DNA of 7,901 nucleotides, taken from positions 1 through 7,901 of the forward strand of contig CAYPEF010000104.1 of NCBI GenBank assembly GCA_964409675.1, in the 5' to 3' direction. The DNA is from CAYMDD01 sp964409675 (GTDB lineage Bacteria > Pseudomonadota > Alphaproteobacteria > Rickettsiales > SXRF01). Every line of letters starts with the position of its first letter. Positions within the stretch are counted from its first letter, which is position 1. The notes below the pieces were generated by a model. The model was not told where the DNA came from. It was given only the letters and a program-made list of their open reading frames with translations, and made no database searches. The translations under genes and the position numbers were made by a program. Shown piece after piece: positions 1-5,970 of this stretch.

Positions 1-1
1 G

Positions 2-2215
2 ATTGAATCGCTTGGCTTTGCTTATCAGGGGCATGTGGCATACCCGGCCATGCAGGGCGGCTATTATTTACTGACCAAAGAGGCTTATAATGCCCGGCAG
101 ATCCCGCTATCTCTGAAAGGCCTGAACGTCATCGCCGAAAATGTGGAAAAATACAAATTCGGCGAGGCTAACGAGCGCATCATCGACTGGCTGAAGGCGC
201 ACGGGCAGCTCATCAAGCAGGAAACCATCCTCCACAACTATCCCCATTGCTGGCGCACCGACACGCCGCTGATCTACCGCGCCATGCCCTCATGGTATGT
301 GGAAGTCACCAAATTCAAAGACCGCATGGTGGAGCTGAACCAGCAGATCAACTGGATTCCCGGCCACGTGAAAGACGGGCTGTTCGGCAAATGGCTGGAG
401 AACGCGCGCGACTGGTCCATCAGCCGCAACCGCTTCTGGGGCACGCCGATTCCCGTCTGGCGCAGCGACAACCCGGAAAACAAGAAGGCATATGTTTTCG
501 GCTCCATCAGTGAGTTAAACGCATTCTTTAACGTTGATCTGAAAGACCTGCACCGCCCCTATATCGACGAGCTCACCAAGCCCGACCCGGAAAACCCGGC
601 CTATACGCTCAGGCGCGTGGAGGACGTGTTCGATTGCTGGTTCGAATCCGGCTCCATGCCGTATGGGCAGGCGCATTACCCGTTTGAGAACAAGGACTGG
701 TTTGAGTCCCACTTCCCGGCGGATTTCATCGTGGAATACATGGCGCAGACACGCGGCTGGTTCTACACGCTGATGGTGCTCTCCACCGCCCTGTTCGACA
801 AGCCTCCCTTCCTCAACTGCATCTGCCACGGCGTGGTGATGAGCGACCAGAAGGACGAAAATGGCAAGTACCATAAGCTCTCTAAACGCCTGAAGAACTA
901 CCCCGATCCCACGGATTTATTTAATAAATACGGCGCTGACTCCTTGCGCTGGTTCATGATGGCCTCGCCGGTGATGCGCGGCTCGGAACTCTATATCGAC
1001 GCCGAAGGCAAATTCATCCGCGACGTGGTGCGCCTGGCCATCAAGCCGGTCTGGAACGCCTATAATTTCTTCTGCCTCTACGCCAATGCCGACGGCGTGA
1101 AGGCCGAACTTTCCACCGGCGGCGCCCATATCATGGACCGCTATATCCTCTCCAAGCTGGCCCGGGCGGTGCAGAATATCCAGACCAGTTTCGACCAGTA
1201 CCGCACCCCGGACGCCTGCGAGGAAGTGCTGCGCTTTTTCGAGACGCTCAATAACTGGTATATCCGGCGCAGCAAGCCGCGCTTCTGGAAAACGGAGAAA
1301 GACCAGGACAAGCAGGACGCCTACAATACGCTCTACACCTGCCTGCATGTGATGCTGCGGGCCATCGCCCCGCTGCTGCCGCTAACCGCCGAGGAGATGT
1401 ATCTGGGCCTCGTCAACGGCGGCAAACAGGAATCCAAGGCCAGCGTGCATCTGGCGGAATTCCCGCAGCTTAATGCTGAACTGGTCAATGCCGAGCTGGA
1501 AACCGTGATGGATCAGGCGCAGAATATCTGCAATGCGGCACTCGCCATCCGCAATGCGCAAAACCTGCGCGTACGCCTGCCGCTGGCGCGGCTGACCGTG
1601 GTGGTGCGGGACATGGCTATTTCGGAGCGCATGGCCGCTATCATCGCGGATGAAGTGAACGTAAAAGAAGTTAGCTTCGTCAATAATTTCGACGATTATG
1701 CTACGCTGAAGCTGCAAGTCAATTTCCCCGTGCTCGGCAAGCGCCTGCCGGCGCTGATGAAGCAGATCATCCCCGCCGCCAAGAAAGGCGAATGGAAACC
1801 GCTGCCCGGCGGCAAGGTGGAAATCGCCGGGGCGGCGCTGGAGCCGGAAGAATTCTCGCTCGTATTGGAAGCCAAGCCGGCGTTCAGCGCTTCCGCGCAG
1901 GCCCTGCCCGACAATTCGGCGCTGGTGGTGCTGGATACCGCCATCACCCCTGATCTGGAGCAGGAAGGCCTCGCCCGCGATATCCTCCGCGCCATCCAGC
2001 AGGCGCGCAAGGATGCCGGGCTGGATGTTTCCGATCATATCACGCTTACCTTGAACGGTCACGCCGCCGCCAAAGCGGCAGTGGAGGCGCACCGCTCCTA
2101 TATCGAGGAGCAGACGCTCTCAACCATCCAATGGGGCGTCGGCGAAGGCGAGTTCACGGTAGAGACGCTGATCGAAGAACAAGCGCTTACCATCGGAATC
2201 AGCAAGCGGAAATAG
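2..2215 (+). CDS. ileS: Isoleucyl-tRNA synthetase, eukaryote-like (IleS2) type, 5' end cut off by window edge
   Basis: Charges tRNA-Ile with isoleucine in the cytoplasm. The frame is open from base 2 and has no start in the window, so this is the C-terminal 737 residues of a protein usually about 1,030-1,090 long; the HIGH motif and most of the CP1 editing domain lie upstream. Visible family signatures, numbered from the first full codon, are NYPHCWRTDTPLIYRA (about 77-92), DWSISRNRFWGTPIPVW from residue 137, DVFDCWFESGSMPYGQ from 208 and KLSKR at bases 875-889, the form of the KMSKS loop that binds the activated adenylate. The anticodon-binding helical domain starts near base 1127 and includes NNWYIRRSKPRFW. 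The tail carries ARDILRAIQQARKDAGLDVSD, typical of IleS2 and Rickettsia-like enzymes, which are generally mupirocin-insensitive. The first ~50 residues do not look like the usual end of the editing domain (see findings). Identity is secure; the subtype is inferred from motifs. Confidence 0.97.
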   Translation: MESLGFAYQGHVAYPAMQGGYYLLTKEAYNARQIPLSLKGLNVIAENVEKYKFGEANERIIDWLKAHGQLIKQETILHNYPHCWRTDTPLIYRAMPSWYVEVTKFKDRMVELNQQINWIPGHVKDGLFGKWLENARDWSISRNRFWGTPIPVWRSDNPENKKAYVFGSISELNAFFNVDLKDLHRPYIDELTKPDPENPAYTLRRVEDVFDCWFESGSMPYGQAHYPFENKDWFESHFPADFIVEYMAQTRGWFYTLMVLSTALFDKPPFLNCICHGVVMSDQKDENGKYHKLSKRLKNYPDPTDLFNKYGADSLRWFMMASPVMRGSELYIDAEGKFIRDVVRLAIKPVWNAYNFFCLYANADGVKAELSTGGAHIMDRYILSKLARAVQNIQTSFDQYRTPDACEEVLRFFETLNNWYIRRSKPRFWKTEKDQDKQDAYNTLYTCLHVMLRAIAPLLPLTAEEMYLGLVNGGKQESKASVHLAEFPQLNAELVNAELETVMDQAQNICNAALAIRNAQNLRVRLPLARLTVVVRDMAISERMAAIIADEVNVKEVSFVNNFDDYATLKLQVNFPVLGKRLPALMKQIIPAAKKGEWKPLPGGKVEIAGAALEPEEFSLVLEAKPAFSASAQALPDNSALVVLDTAITPDLEQEGLARDILRAIQQARKDAGLDVSDHITLTLNGHAAAKAAVEAHRSYIEEQTLSTIQWGVGEGEFTVETLIEEQALTIGISKRK

Positions 2216-2229
2216 TTAAGCGATTAAGT

Positions 2230-2257
2230 CGTCGTCCCGACGCAGGCCGGGACGACG
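2230..2257. repeat. Perfect 10-bp inverted repeat after ileS; possible terminator or dispersed palindrome
   Basis: The arms are CGTCGTCCCG (2230-2239) and CGGGACGACG (2248-2257), separated by an 8-base loop. It lies 14 bases past the ileS stop. No run of T follows on either strand, so it is not a canonical intrinsic terminator, although it could still stabilise the ileS mRNA 3' end or assist termination. The form, an arm containing GTCGTCCCG around a short loop, resembles small palindromes scattered between genes in many alphaproteobacterial genomes. That comparison is from general knowledge and is not tested here. Confidence 0.7.
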
Positions 2258-2375
2258 GGGGATTTAGCAGGGGCTGTGCGTGCGAGAAAGTGTGCTGCTA
2301 CTTTAATGATAACGCTATTTAACCAAGCTTTGTGCTCTATGCACGAAATTACCCCGTCCACCCCCCATAGAATGA

Positions 2376-2404
2376 TTGCCTCTTTGCGCGATCTTCTTTA
2401 TGTA
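2376..2404 (+). promoter_or_regulatory. Weak candidate promoter for the pcm-tolC transcript
   Basis: TTGCCT (2376-2381) and TATGTA (2399-2404) are separated by 17 bases, which would start transcription about 25 bases before the chosen pcm start. The -10 matches the sigma-70 consensus only in its first three bases, so the support comes mainly from spacing and position. A better isolated -10 match, TAGAAT at 2368-2373, has no -35 partner. The pcm-tolC pair needs a promoter in this 221-base gap unless it reads through from ileS. Confidence 0.2.
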
Positions 2405-2436
2405 TCGCCTGATTGTCACGCTCGGGGATTTGCATT

Positions 2437-3108
2437 ATGCCGCAGGGTACTCAGCGCCTCAACATGGCGCTCGGCCAGCTCTATACCAACCAGATACTGG
2501 ACGCCAACCTACTCGGCGTGCTGACTACCACCCCGCGCGATGCCTTCGTGCCCGCCCGCCTTGCAAGGGCGGCGTATGTGGACGCGGTGCTGGATTTCGG
2601 CAATGGCCGCAGCCTCATGGAGCCGCTCGCCTTCGCCCGCCTGCTGGAAATGGCCGACATCAACCCCACCGACAAGGTGCTGGATATCGCCTGCGGCTAC
2701 GGCTATTCCACGGTGGTGCTGGGGCAGCTGAGCATGCATGTCACCGCGCTGGATTCCATCCCCGAATGCACGGGGGAAACCTCCTCGCGGCTGAAAAAAT
2801 ACGGCTTCGGCAGCATCCATGTGGAACAAGGGCCGCTCGACGCCGGCTATGCGCAGGCCGCACCCTATGATGTGATTTTCATCAATGGCGGCATCCAGCA
2901 GGTGCCGGACGCGCTGGCCCGCCAGTTGGCCGAAGGCGGGCGGCTGCTTGCCGTGCAGTATTTCGCCCCCCGCCCCGGCCTTGCCCGCGAAGTGGGAAGG
3001 CTGGTGCAATACCGCAAGATCGAGGGAACATTGCAGATAAAAGAATCGTTCGAGGCCGCCGCCCCCCTGCTGGAGGAATTCCGCAGGCCATCCACTTTCA
3101 GCTTGTAG
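2437..3108 (+). CDS. Protein-L-isoaspartate O-methyltransferase-like, SAM-dependent methyltransferase (divergent, TolC-linked subfamily)
   Basis: A 223-residue cytoplasmic protein with the PCMT fold: TPRDAFVP (32-39), motif I VLDIACGYGYS (81-91) for S-adenosylmethionine binding, an acidic post-I position in VTALDS (102-107), and APYDVIFINGG (142-152). Classical enzymes methylate isoaspartate residues in damaged proteins. The segment that should read GQTISxP, which carries the catalytic serine, reads GRSLMEP (57-63), and the DGxxG motif reads GPLDAG. Repair activity is therefore doubtful, although LMEP at this site seems to be normal for the alphaproteobacterial copy that sits beside tolC (recalled, not searched). 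ATG 2437 was chosen because GGGGA lies 9 bases upstream; an in-frame TTG at 2413 would add eight residues without homology support. The gene ends 10 bases before tolC, implying co-transcription. The family call is firm; the substrate is unknown, so no symbol is given, although databases usually label it pcm. Confidence 0.85.
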   Translation: MPQGTQRLNMALGQLYTNQILDANLLGVLTTTPRDAFVPARLARAAYVDAVLDFGNGRSLMEPLAFARLLEMADINPTDKVLDIACGYGYSTVVLGQLSMHVTALDSIPECTGETSSRLKKYGFGSIHVEQGPLDAGYAQAAPYDVIFINGGIQQVPDALARQLAEGGRLLAVQYFAPRPGLAREVGRLVQYRKIEGTLQIKESFEAAAPLLEEFRRPSTFSL

Positions 3109-3112
3109 GAGA
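3107..3112 (+). promoter_or_regulatory. Ribosome binding site of tolC, overlapping the upstream stop codon
   Basis: AGGAGA begins inside the TAG stop of the methyltransferase gene and sits 6 bases before ATG 3119. It is the strongest Shine-Dalgarno match in the window. It fixes the tolC start and suggests translational coupling to the upstream gene. Confidence 0.8.
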
Positions 3113-3118
3113 AGCCGC

Positions 3119-4579
3119 ATGCAACCGGCCATTAGTACATATTCCCTGATAACCGCCGCCCTGCTTGCCACCAGTACGCTGGCATCCGCACCCGCCGGCG
3201 CACAGGAGCCGCGCGCAAAGCCGGTATATGTCTCCGACCAGCCGGTGACAGCGGCGGCCATGCCAAGCGCCACGGCAGCAAATGCCGCCTCCCCGGAAAT
3301 GATCGACCCCCTGCGCCAGGCGCTGGCCGCGGCCTATGTCTATAATCCCCGTCTGAAAGCCGAGCGCGAAGCGGTGTCGGTGGCGGACGAGCAGGTGGCC
3401 GTAGCCGTCTCCGGCTTCCGCCCCTCGGCAGGCGCTACTTATGAAAAAGGCCGCCAGCGCACCGCCACCAACAGCGCCCGCTGGTTCTACGACGATACGG
3501 AAACCAAGGAACTGGTGGTCAGCCAGCCCCTGTTTAACGGCGGCACCAGCTTCGCCGAATACAAGGCCGCCAAGGCGCGGGTGAAGCAATCGCGCGCGCG
3601 GCTGCTCTCCGTGGAACAGCAGGTGCTGCTGGATACCGTCACGGCTTACGCCGATGTGCTGGCCGCGCAGTCGGCGCTGGAGCTGAACCGCAATAACGTG
3701 GGCGTGCTGGGCAAGCAGCTGGACGCCACGCAGGCCCGATTCAACGTGGGCGAACTTACCCGCACCGACGTCTCGCAGGCGAATGCCCGCCGCTCGCGCG
3801 CGCAGGCCGATTTGCGGCAGGCGGAAGCCAACCTGAAAGCGGCGCAGGCGCGCTATGGGCAGGTGGTGGGGGCAGGACCCTCCACGCTGGTCGCCCCGGG
3901 CGACCTACCGTCCGTGCCGGAATCGCTGGAGGCGGCCATCGATACCGCCGTCAACGGCAACCCCGACCTGCAGGAAGCCCGCTACGCCGAAAAAGCCGCC
4001 GGGCACGATGTCTATGCACGCGGCGGCGACATATTGCCGGACGTCTCCCTGCAAGGCTCGATGAGCCGCACCAAGGGCAGCCGGTTCCTCGGCGGCACCA
4101 GCCAGTTCGATGCCGACGCGGTGACCGTAAACGTCAATATCCCGCTCTACCAGTCCGGCGCGGAATATGCGCGCCTGCGCGCCGCCAAGAACAGCGAACA
4201 GGCCGCTAAATACTCCACCCGCGAAACCAGCGACAACGTGGTGCAGGCCGTCACCACCGCTTATGAGAATTACCAGGCCTCGCTCTCGGTGATCGAATCG
4301 ACGGAAGCATCCGTCAAAGCCTCTGAAGTGGCCCTTACCGGCGTGCGGCAGGAAAACGAGTTCGGCGTGCGCACCATCCTCGACGTGCTGGATGCCGAGC
4401 AAGAGCTGTTTACCAACCAGGTGGCACTGGTGAACGCCCAGCGCGACCGCATCGTGCGCGCCTTCACCCTACTTGCCGCCACTGGCCAACTCACCGCGCA
4501 GAACCTGCATTTGCCGGTGGAAATCTACGATCCCGCCAAGCATTACGGACGCACCTGGTGGAAGCCGGTGGGCTTTTAG
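3119..4579 (+). CDS. tolC: TolC-family outer-membrane efflux/secretion channel
   Basis: A 486-residue precursor of the outer-membrane channel that pairs with inner-membrane pumps or type I secretion exporters to move substrates across the outer membrane. Residues 10-28 form a hydrophobic export signal with likely cleavage after AGA (28); unusually, its n-region carries no Lys or Arg. The mature protein shows the two repeated OEP units. The first (about 63-255) has ALAAAYVYNPRLKAERE, the strand motif QPLFNGG (136-142) and long coiled helices including FNVGELTRTDVSQANARRS. The second (about 265-460) has AVNGNPDLQEARY, IPLYQSGAEYARLRAAKN and FGVRTILDVLDAEQEL. The C-terminal YDPAKHYGRTWWKPVGF matches the usual alphaproteobacterial TolC ending. 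Length is normal for the family. No pump genes are adjacent, so the transported substrate cannot be deduced. Start and operon position are fixed by the adjacent ribosome binding site. Confidence 0.95.
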   Translation: MQPAISTYSLITAALLATSTLASAPAGAQEPRAKPVYVSDQPVTAAAMPSATAANAASPEMIDPLRQALAAAYVYNPRLKAEREAVSVADEQVAVAVSGFRPSAGATYEKGRQRTATNSARWFYDDTETKELVVSQPLFNGGTSFAEYKAAKARVKQSRARLLSVEQQVLLDTVTAYADVLAAQSALELNRNNVGVLGKQLDATQARFNVGELTRTDVSQANARRSRAQADLRQAEANLKAAQARYGQVVGAGPSTLVAPGDLPSVPESLEAAIDTAVNGNPDLQEARYAEKAAGHDVYARGGDILPDVSLQGSMSRTKGSRFLGGTSQFDADAVTVNVNIPLYQSGAEYARLRAAKNSEQAAKYSTRETSDNVVQAVTTAYENYQASLSVIESTEASVKASEVALTGVRQENEFGVRTILDVLDAEQELFTNQVALVNAQRDRIVRAFTLLAATGQLTAQNLHLPVEIYDPAKHYGRTWWKPVGF

Positions 4580-4710
4580 GCAACAGGTGATGGCTTTCTA
4601 TCTAGGCGCCTGAAAGACTAATGCTTTTTTAAGGATTGCATGGTAGCGTTGACACTGAGTTATTATTGGTTGCCGGCCAGGGCGGGAAAACCCGGGCTGA
4701 TTCAGTATCT

Positions 4711-4714
4711 GGAG
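4711..4714 (+). promoter_or_regulatory. Ribosome binding site of popZ
   Basis: GGAG lies 6 bases before ATG 4721. An overlapping ATG at 4717 is in a different frame and too close to this site, so the site supports 4721 as the start. Confidence 0.6.
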
Positions 4715-4720
4715 TAATGC

Positions 4721-5380
4721 ATGGCGAACGCCTCCCCTTCCCCCAAATCGTCTGAGCAGGAGCAGGATTTATCGATGGAGGAAATCCTCCAGTCCATCCG
4801 CCGCATCATCGCCGAGGAAGGCGAGGAGGAAAAGGCCGCACCCACCGAAGCCGCAGCCGAAACTCCGAGCGTACCCGGCTCCGATGTGCTGGAGCTCACC
4901 GAGATGCTTCATGACGACGGAAGCGTGGAAAGCCTGAAAGCCGCCGAAGAGTTGGTGCATGTGGAGCCCACCCCGCCCGGCGATGTGCTCGCGCATATCG
5001 ACCAGATGCTGAGCACCCCGGATGAACCCACCGCCCCACCCTCCACCGCCTTACCCGTTGAAGAGCCGAAAGCAAGCGTCATGGAAACGTTCGAGCCCCA
5101 ACCCGCCGCCGATACGCCGGAACCGTTATTCATCCCCAGCGAAGAGCGCCTGCTCTCCAACGAGGCCGCCGCCGCCACCGCCGCCGCGCTGAAAAAAGTC
5201 TCCACCCCCGCCCCGCGCCCAGTAGTGGAAACCCCGTCCATCCCCTTCCGCTCCGGCCAGACGGTGGAAGATCTGGTAGTGGAATCCCTGAAGCCGATGC
5301 TCAAGGCCTGGCTGGACGCCAATTTGCCGCCGATGGTAGAGCGGATCGTGGAACGCGAGATTCGGAAGCTGACCAACTAA
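4721..5380 (+). CDS. popZ: PopZ/DUF2497 cell-pole organizing protein
   Basis: PopZ self-assembles into a polar matrix that anchors the chromosome-partition machinery (ParB-parS, ParA) and polar regulators in Alphaproteobacteria. This 219-residue protein has the full PopZ layout. An N-terminal client-binding helix, SMEEILQSIRRIIAEE, covers residues 18-33. A conserved DVLELTEML patch lies at 55-63. A long acidic, proline-rich and probably disordered linker runs from about 81 to 175. The C-terminal oligomerization helices, VEDLVVESLKPMLKAWLDAN then LPPMVERIVEREIRKL, occupy 182-217. It is longer than the 177-residue Caulobacter protein, mainly in the linker. The gene follows tolC by 141 bases, the usual alphaproteobacterial order, but the common next gene valS is replaced by an unrecognised gene and ilvD. 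Its gap from tolC contains a TTGACA with no matching -10, so its promoter is not identified. Confidence 0.93.
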   Translation: MANASPSPKSSEQEQDLSMEEILQSIRRIIAEEGEEEKAAPTEAAAETPSVPGSDVLELTEMLHDDGSVESLKAAEELVHVEPTPPGDVLAHIDQMLSTPDEPTAPPSTALPVEEPKASVMETFEPQPAADTPEPLFIPSEERLLSNEAAAATAAALKKVSTPAPRPVVETPSIPFRSGQTVEDLVVESLKPMLKAWLDANLPPMVERIVEREIRKLTN

Positions 5381-5398
5381 GCTATCCCCATTATTATC

Positions 5399-5458
5399 AC
5401 CCCGCCGAATGGCGGGGTCCGGGGAACCAAGCATCCGGATGCCGCCATGCGGCGGCAT
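5399..5458. repeat. Two-hairpin palindromic element between popZ and the next gene
   Basis: Two perfect 8-bp stems with 4-base loops lie in tandem: ACCCCGCC (5399-5406) with GGCGGGGT (5411-5418), then ATGCCGCC (5439-5446) with GGCGGCAT (5451-5458). Between and touching them is a 10-base self-complementary CATCCGGATG (5432-5441). No T run follows either stem, so intrinsic termination is not the obvious role. The regular construction suggests a dispersed palindromic (REP-like) element, possibly also protecting the popZ mRNA 3' end. Copy number elsewhere cannot be seen. Confidence 0.7.
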
Positions 5459-5491
5459 GACACTATTAAAGTACAAAGCTAACTAATTATT

Positions 5492-5520
5492 TTGAACGCG
5501 CTTGCATTTTGGGTTATAAA
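5492..5520 (+). promoter_or_regulatory. Sigma-70-type promoter
   Basis: TTGAAC (5492-5497) and TATAAA (5515-5520) are separated by exactly 17 bases in a locally AT-rich stretch, the best such pair noticed in the window. Transcription would start near 5527, about 23 bases before the 117-residue gene, and could continue into ilvD, whose start is 67 bases after that gene. Confidence 0.6.
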
Positions 5521-5549
5521 TAAAGCCGTTATCATCAAGTACAGGCCCT

Positions 5550-5903
5550 ATGTTCACCGCGCGCGAAAGCCTTACCAGCACCCATACCGCCATCAAGCTC
5601 GCCCAGTATGACTGGAAAAAAGAAGTGCATAACGGCGAAACAGCCTATACCGCCGATGCATCGCTCGTTCTCGAAAAGCCGCGCTTTGCCATTGTGGAGC
5701 GCGATATGGCGGCGGCTGCCATCAAGGTTGATTTTAACCCTCAGGCCATGCAATACCGCGTCTCCGGCGAGCATGACATTGACCGTCTCAATCATTTACT
5801 GAACAAAGTCGGCAAAACCCTGCCGGACATGACCACCGACGGCGCCCGGCTATCGCACCCGCGCATCAATGCAAGCACCACCGGCACTCCCTCCCGCAAC
5901 TAG
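5550..5903 (+). CDS. Unrecognised 117-residue protein
   Basis: I do not recognise this protein. It has no signal peptide, membrane segment or cysteine. Residues 1-60 (about LAQYDWKKEV, ASLVLEKPRFAIVERDM, AAIKVDF) alternate polar and hydrophobic residues as in beta strands; HDIDRLNHLLNKVGKTL (75-91) looks like an amphipathic helix; the tail from about 94 is polar and probably disordered. It could be a small alpha/beta domain, but no catalytic motif is visible. The case for a real gene is a good promoter 30 bases upstream, an open frame with coding-like composition, and a position filling the gap between popZ and ilvD on the same strand. The ribosome binding site is poor (AGG only 4 bases before ATG 5550). 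It may be co-transcribed with ilvD, 67 bases downstream. No function is proposed. Confidence 0.65.
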   Translation: MFTARESLTSTHTAIKLAQYDWKKEVHNGETAYTADASLVLEKPRFAIVERDMAAAAIKVDFNPQAMQYRVSGEHDIDRLNHLLNKVGKTLPDMTTDGARLSHPRINASTTGTPSRN

Positions 5904-5934
5904 TAAAATCTTGCCTCCGCCCTGAAAATGCGCT

Positions 5935-5954
5935 TGAGTGCGTATTTGCACTCA
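5935..5954. promoter_or_regulatory. Perfect 7-bp inverted repeat just upstream of ilvD
   Basis: TGAGTGC (5935-5941) and GCACTCA (5948-5954) flank a 6-base spacer and end 16 bases before the ilvD ATG. It could be an operator or an RNA hairpin in the ilvD leader. The arm order is the reverse of the CIRCE heat-shock operator, so HrcA binding is not implied. No leader peptide rich in Ile, Val or Leu codons is visible, so classical attenuation is unsupported. Confidence 0.4.
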
Positions 5955-5970
5955 CCTACACGGACCCGCC

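Noticed and set aside
1382..2092. A 236-codon - strand frame within ileS
   Set aside because: It is fully inside a gene with clear family motifs and has no independent start signals or recognisable domains.
2376..2870. A 164-codon + strand frame overlapping the methyltransferase gene
   Set aside because: It has Arg/Pro/His-rich out-of-frame composition, and the alternative frame contains the methyltransferase motifs.
2509..3273. A 254-codon open frame on the - strand overlapping the methyltransferase and tolC
   Set aside because: It lies opposite two well-supported genes, its translation resembles no family, and long antisense frames are expected in GC-rich coding DNA.
4594..4630. A possible tolC terminator ending in a run of T at 4625-4630
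   Set aside because: Only a weak 5-bp pairing (CTTTC with GAAAG) is available, separated from the T run by several bases.
4649..4654. A perfect TTGACA before popZ
   Set aside because: No acceptable -10 lies 16-18 bases downstream (GCCGGC occupies the position); TATTAT at 4661 is only 6 bases away.
5935..5954. A CIRCE (HrcA) heat-shock operator
   Set aside because: CIRCE arms run GCACTC then GAGTGC with a 9-base spacer; here the arms are in the opposite order with a 6-base spacer.
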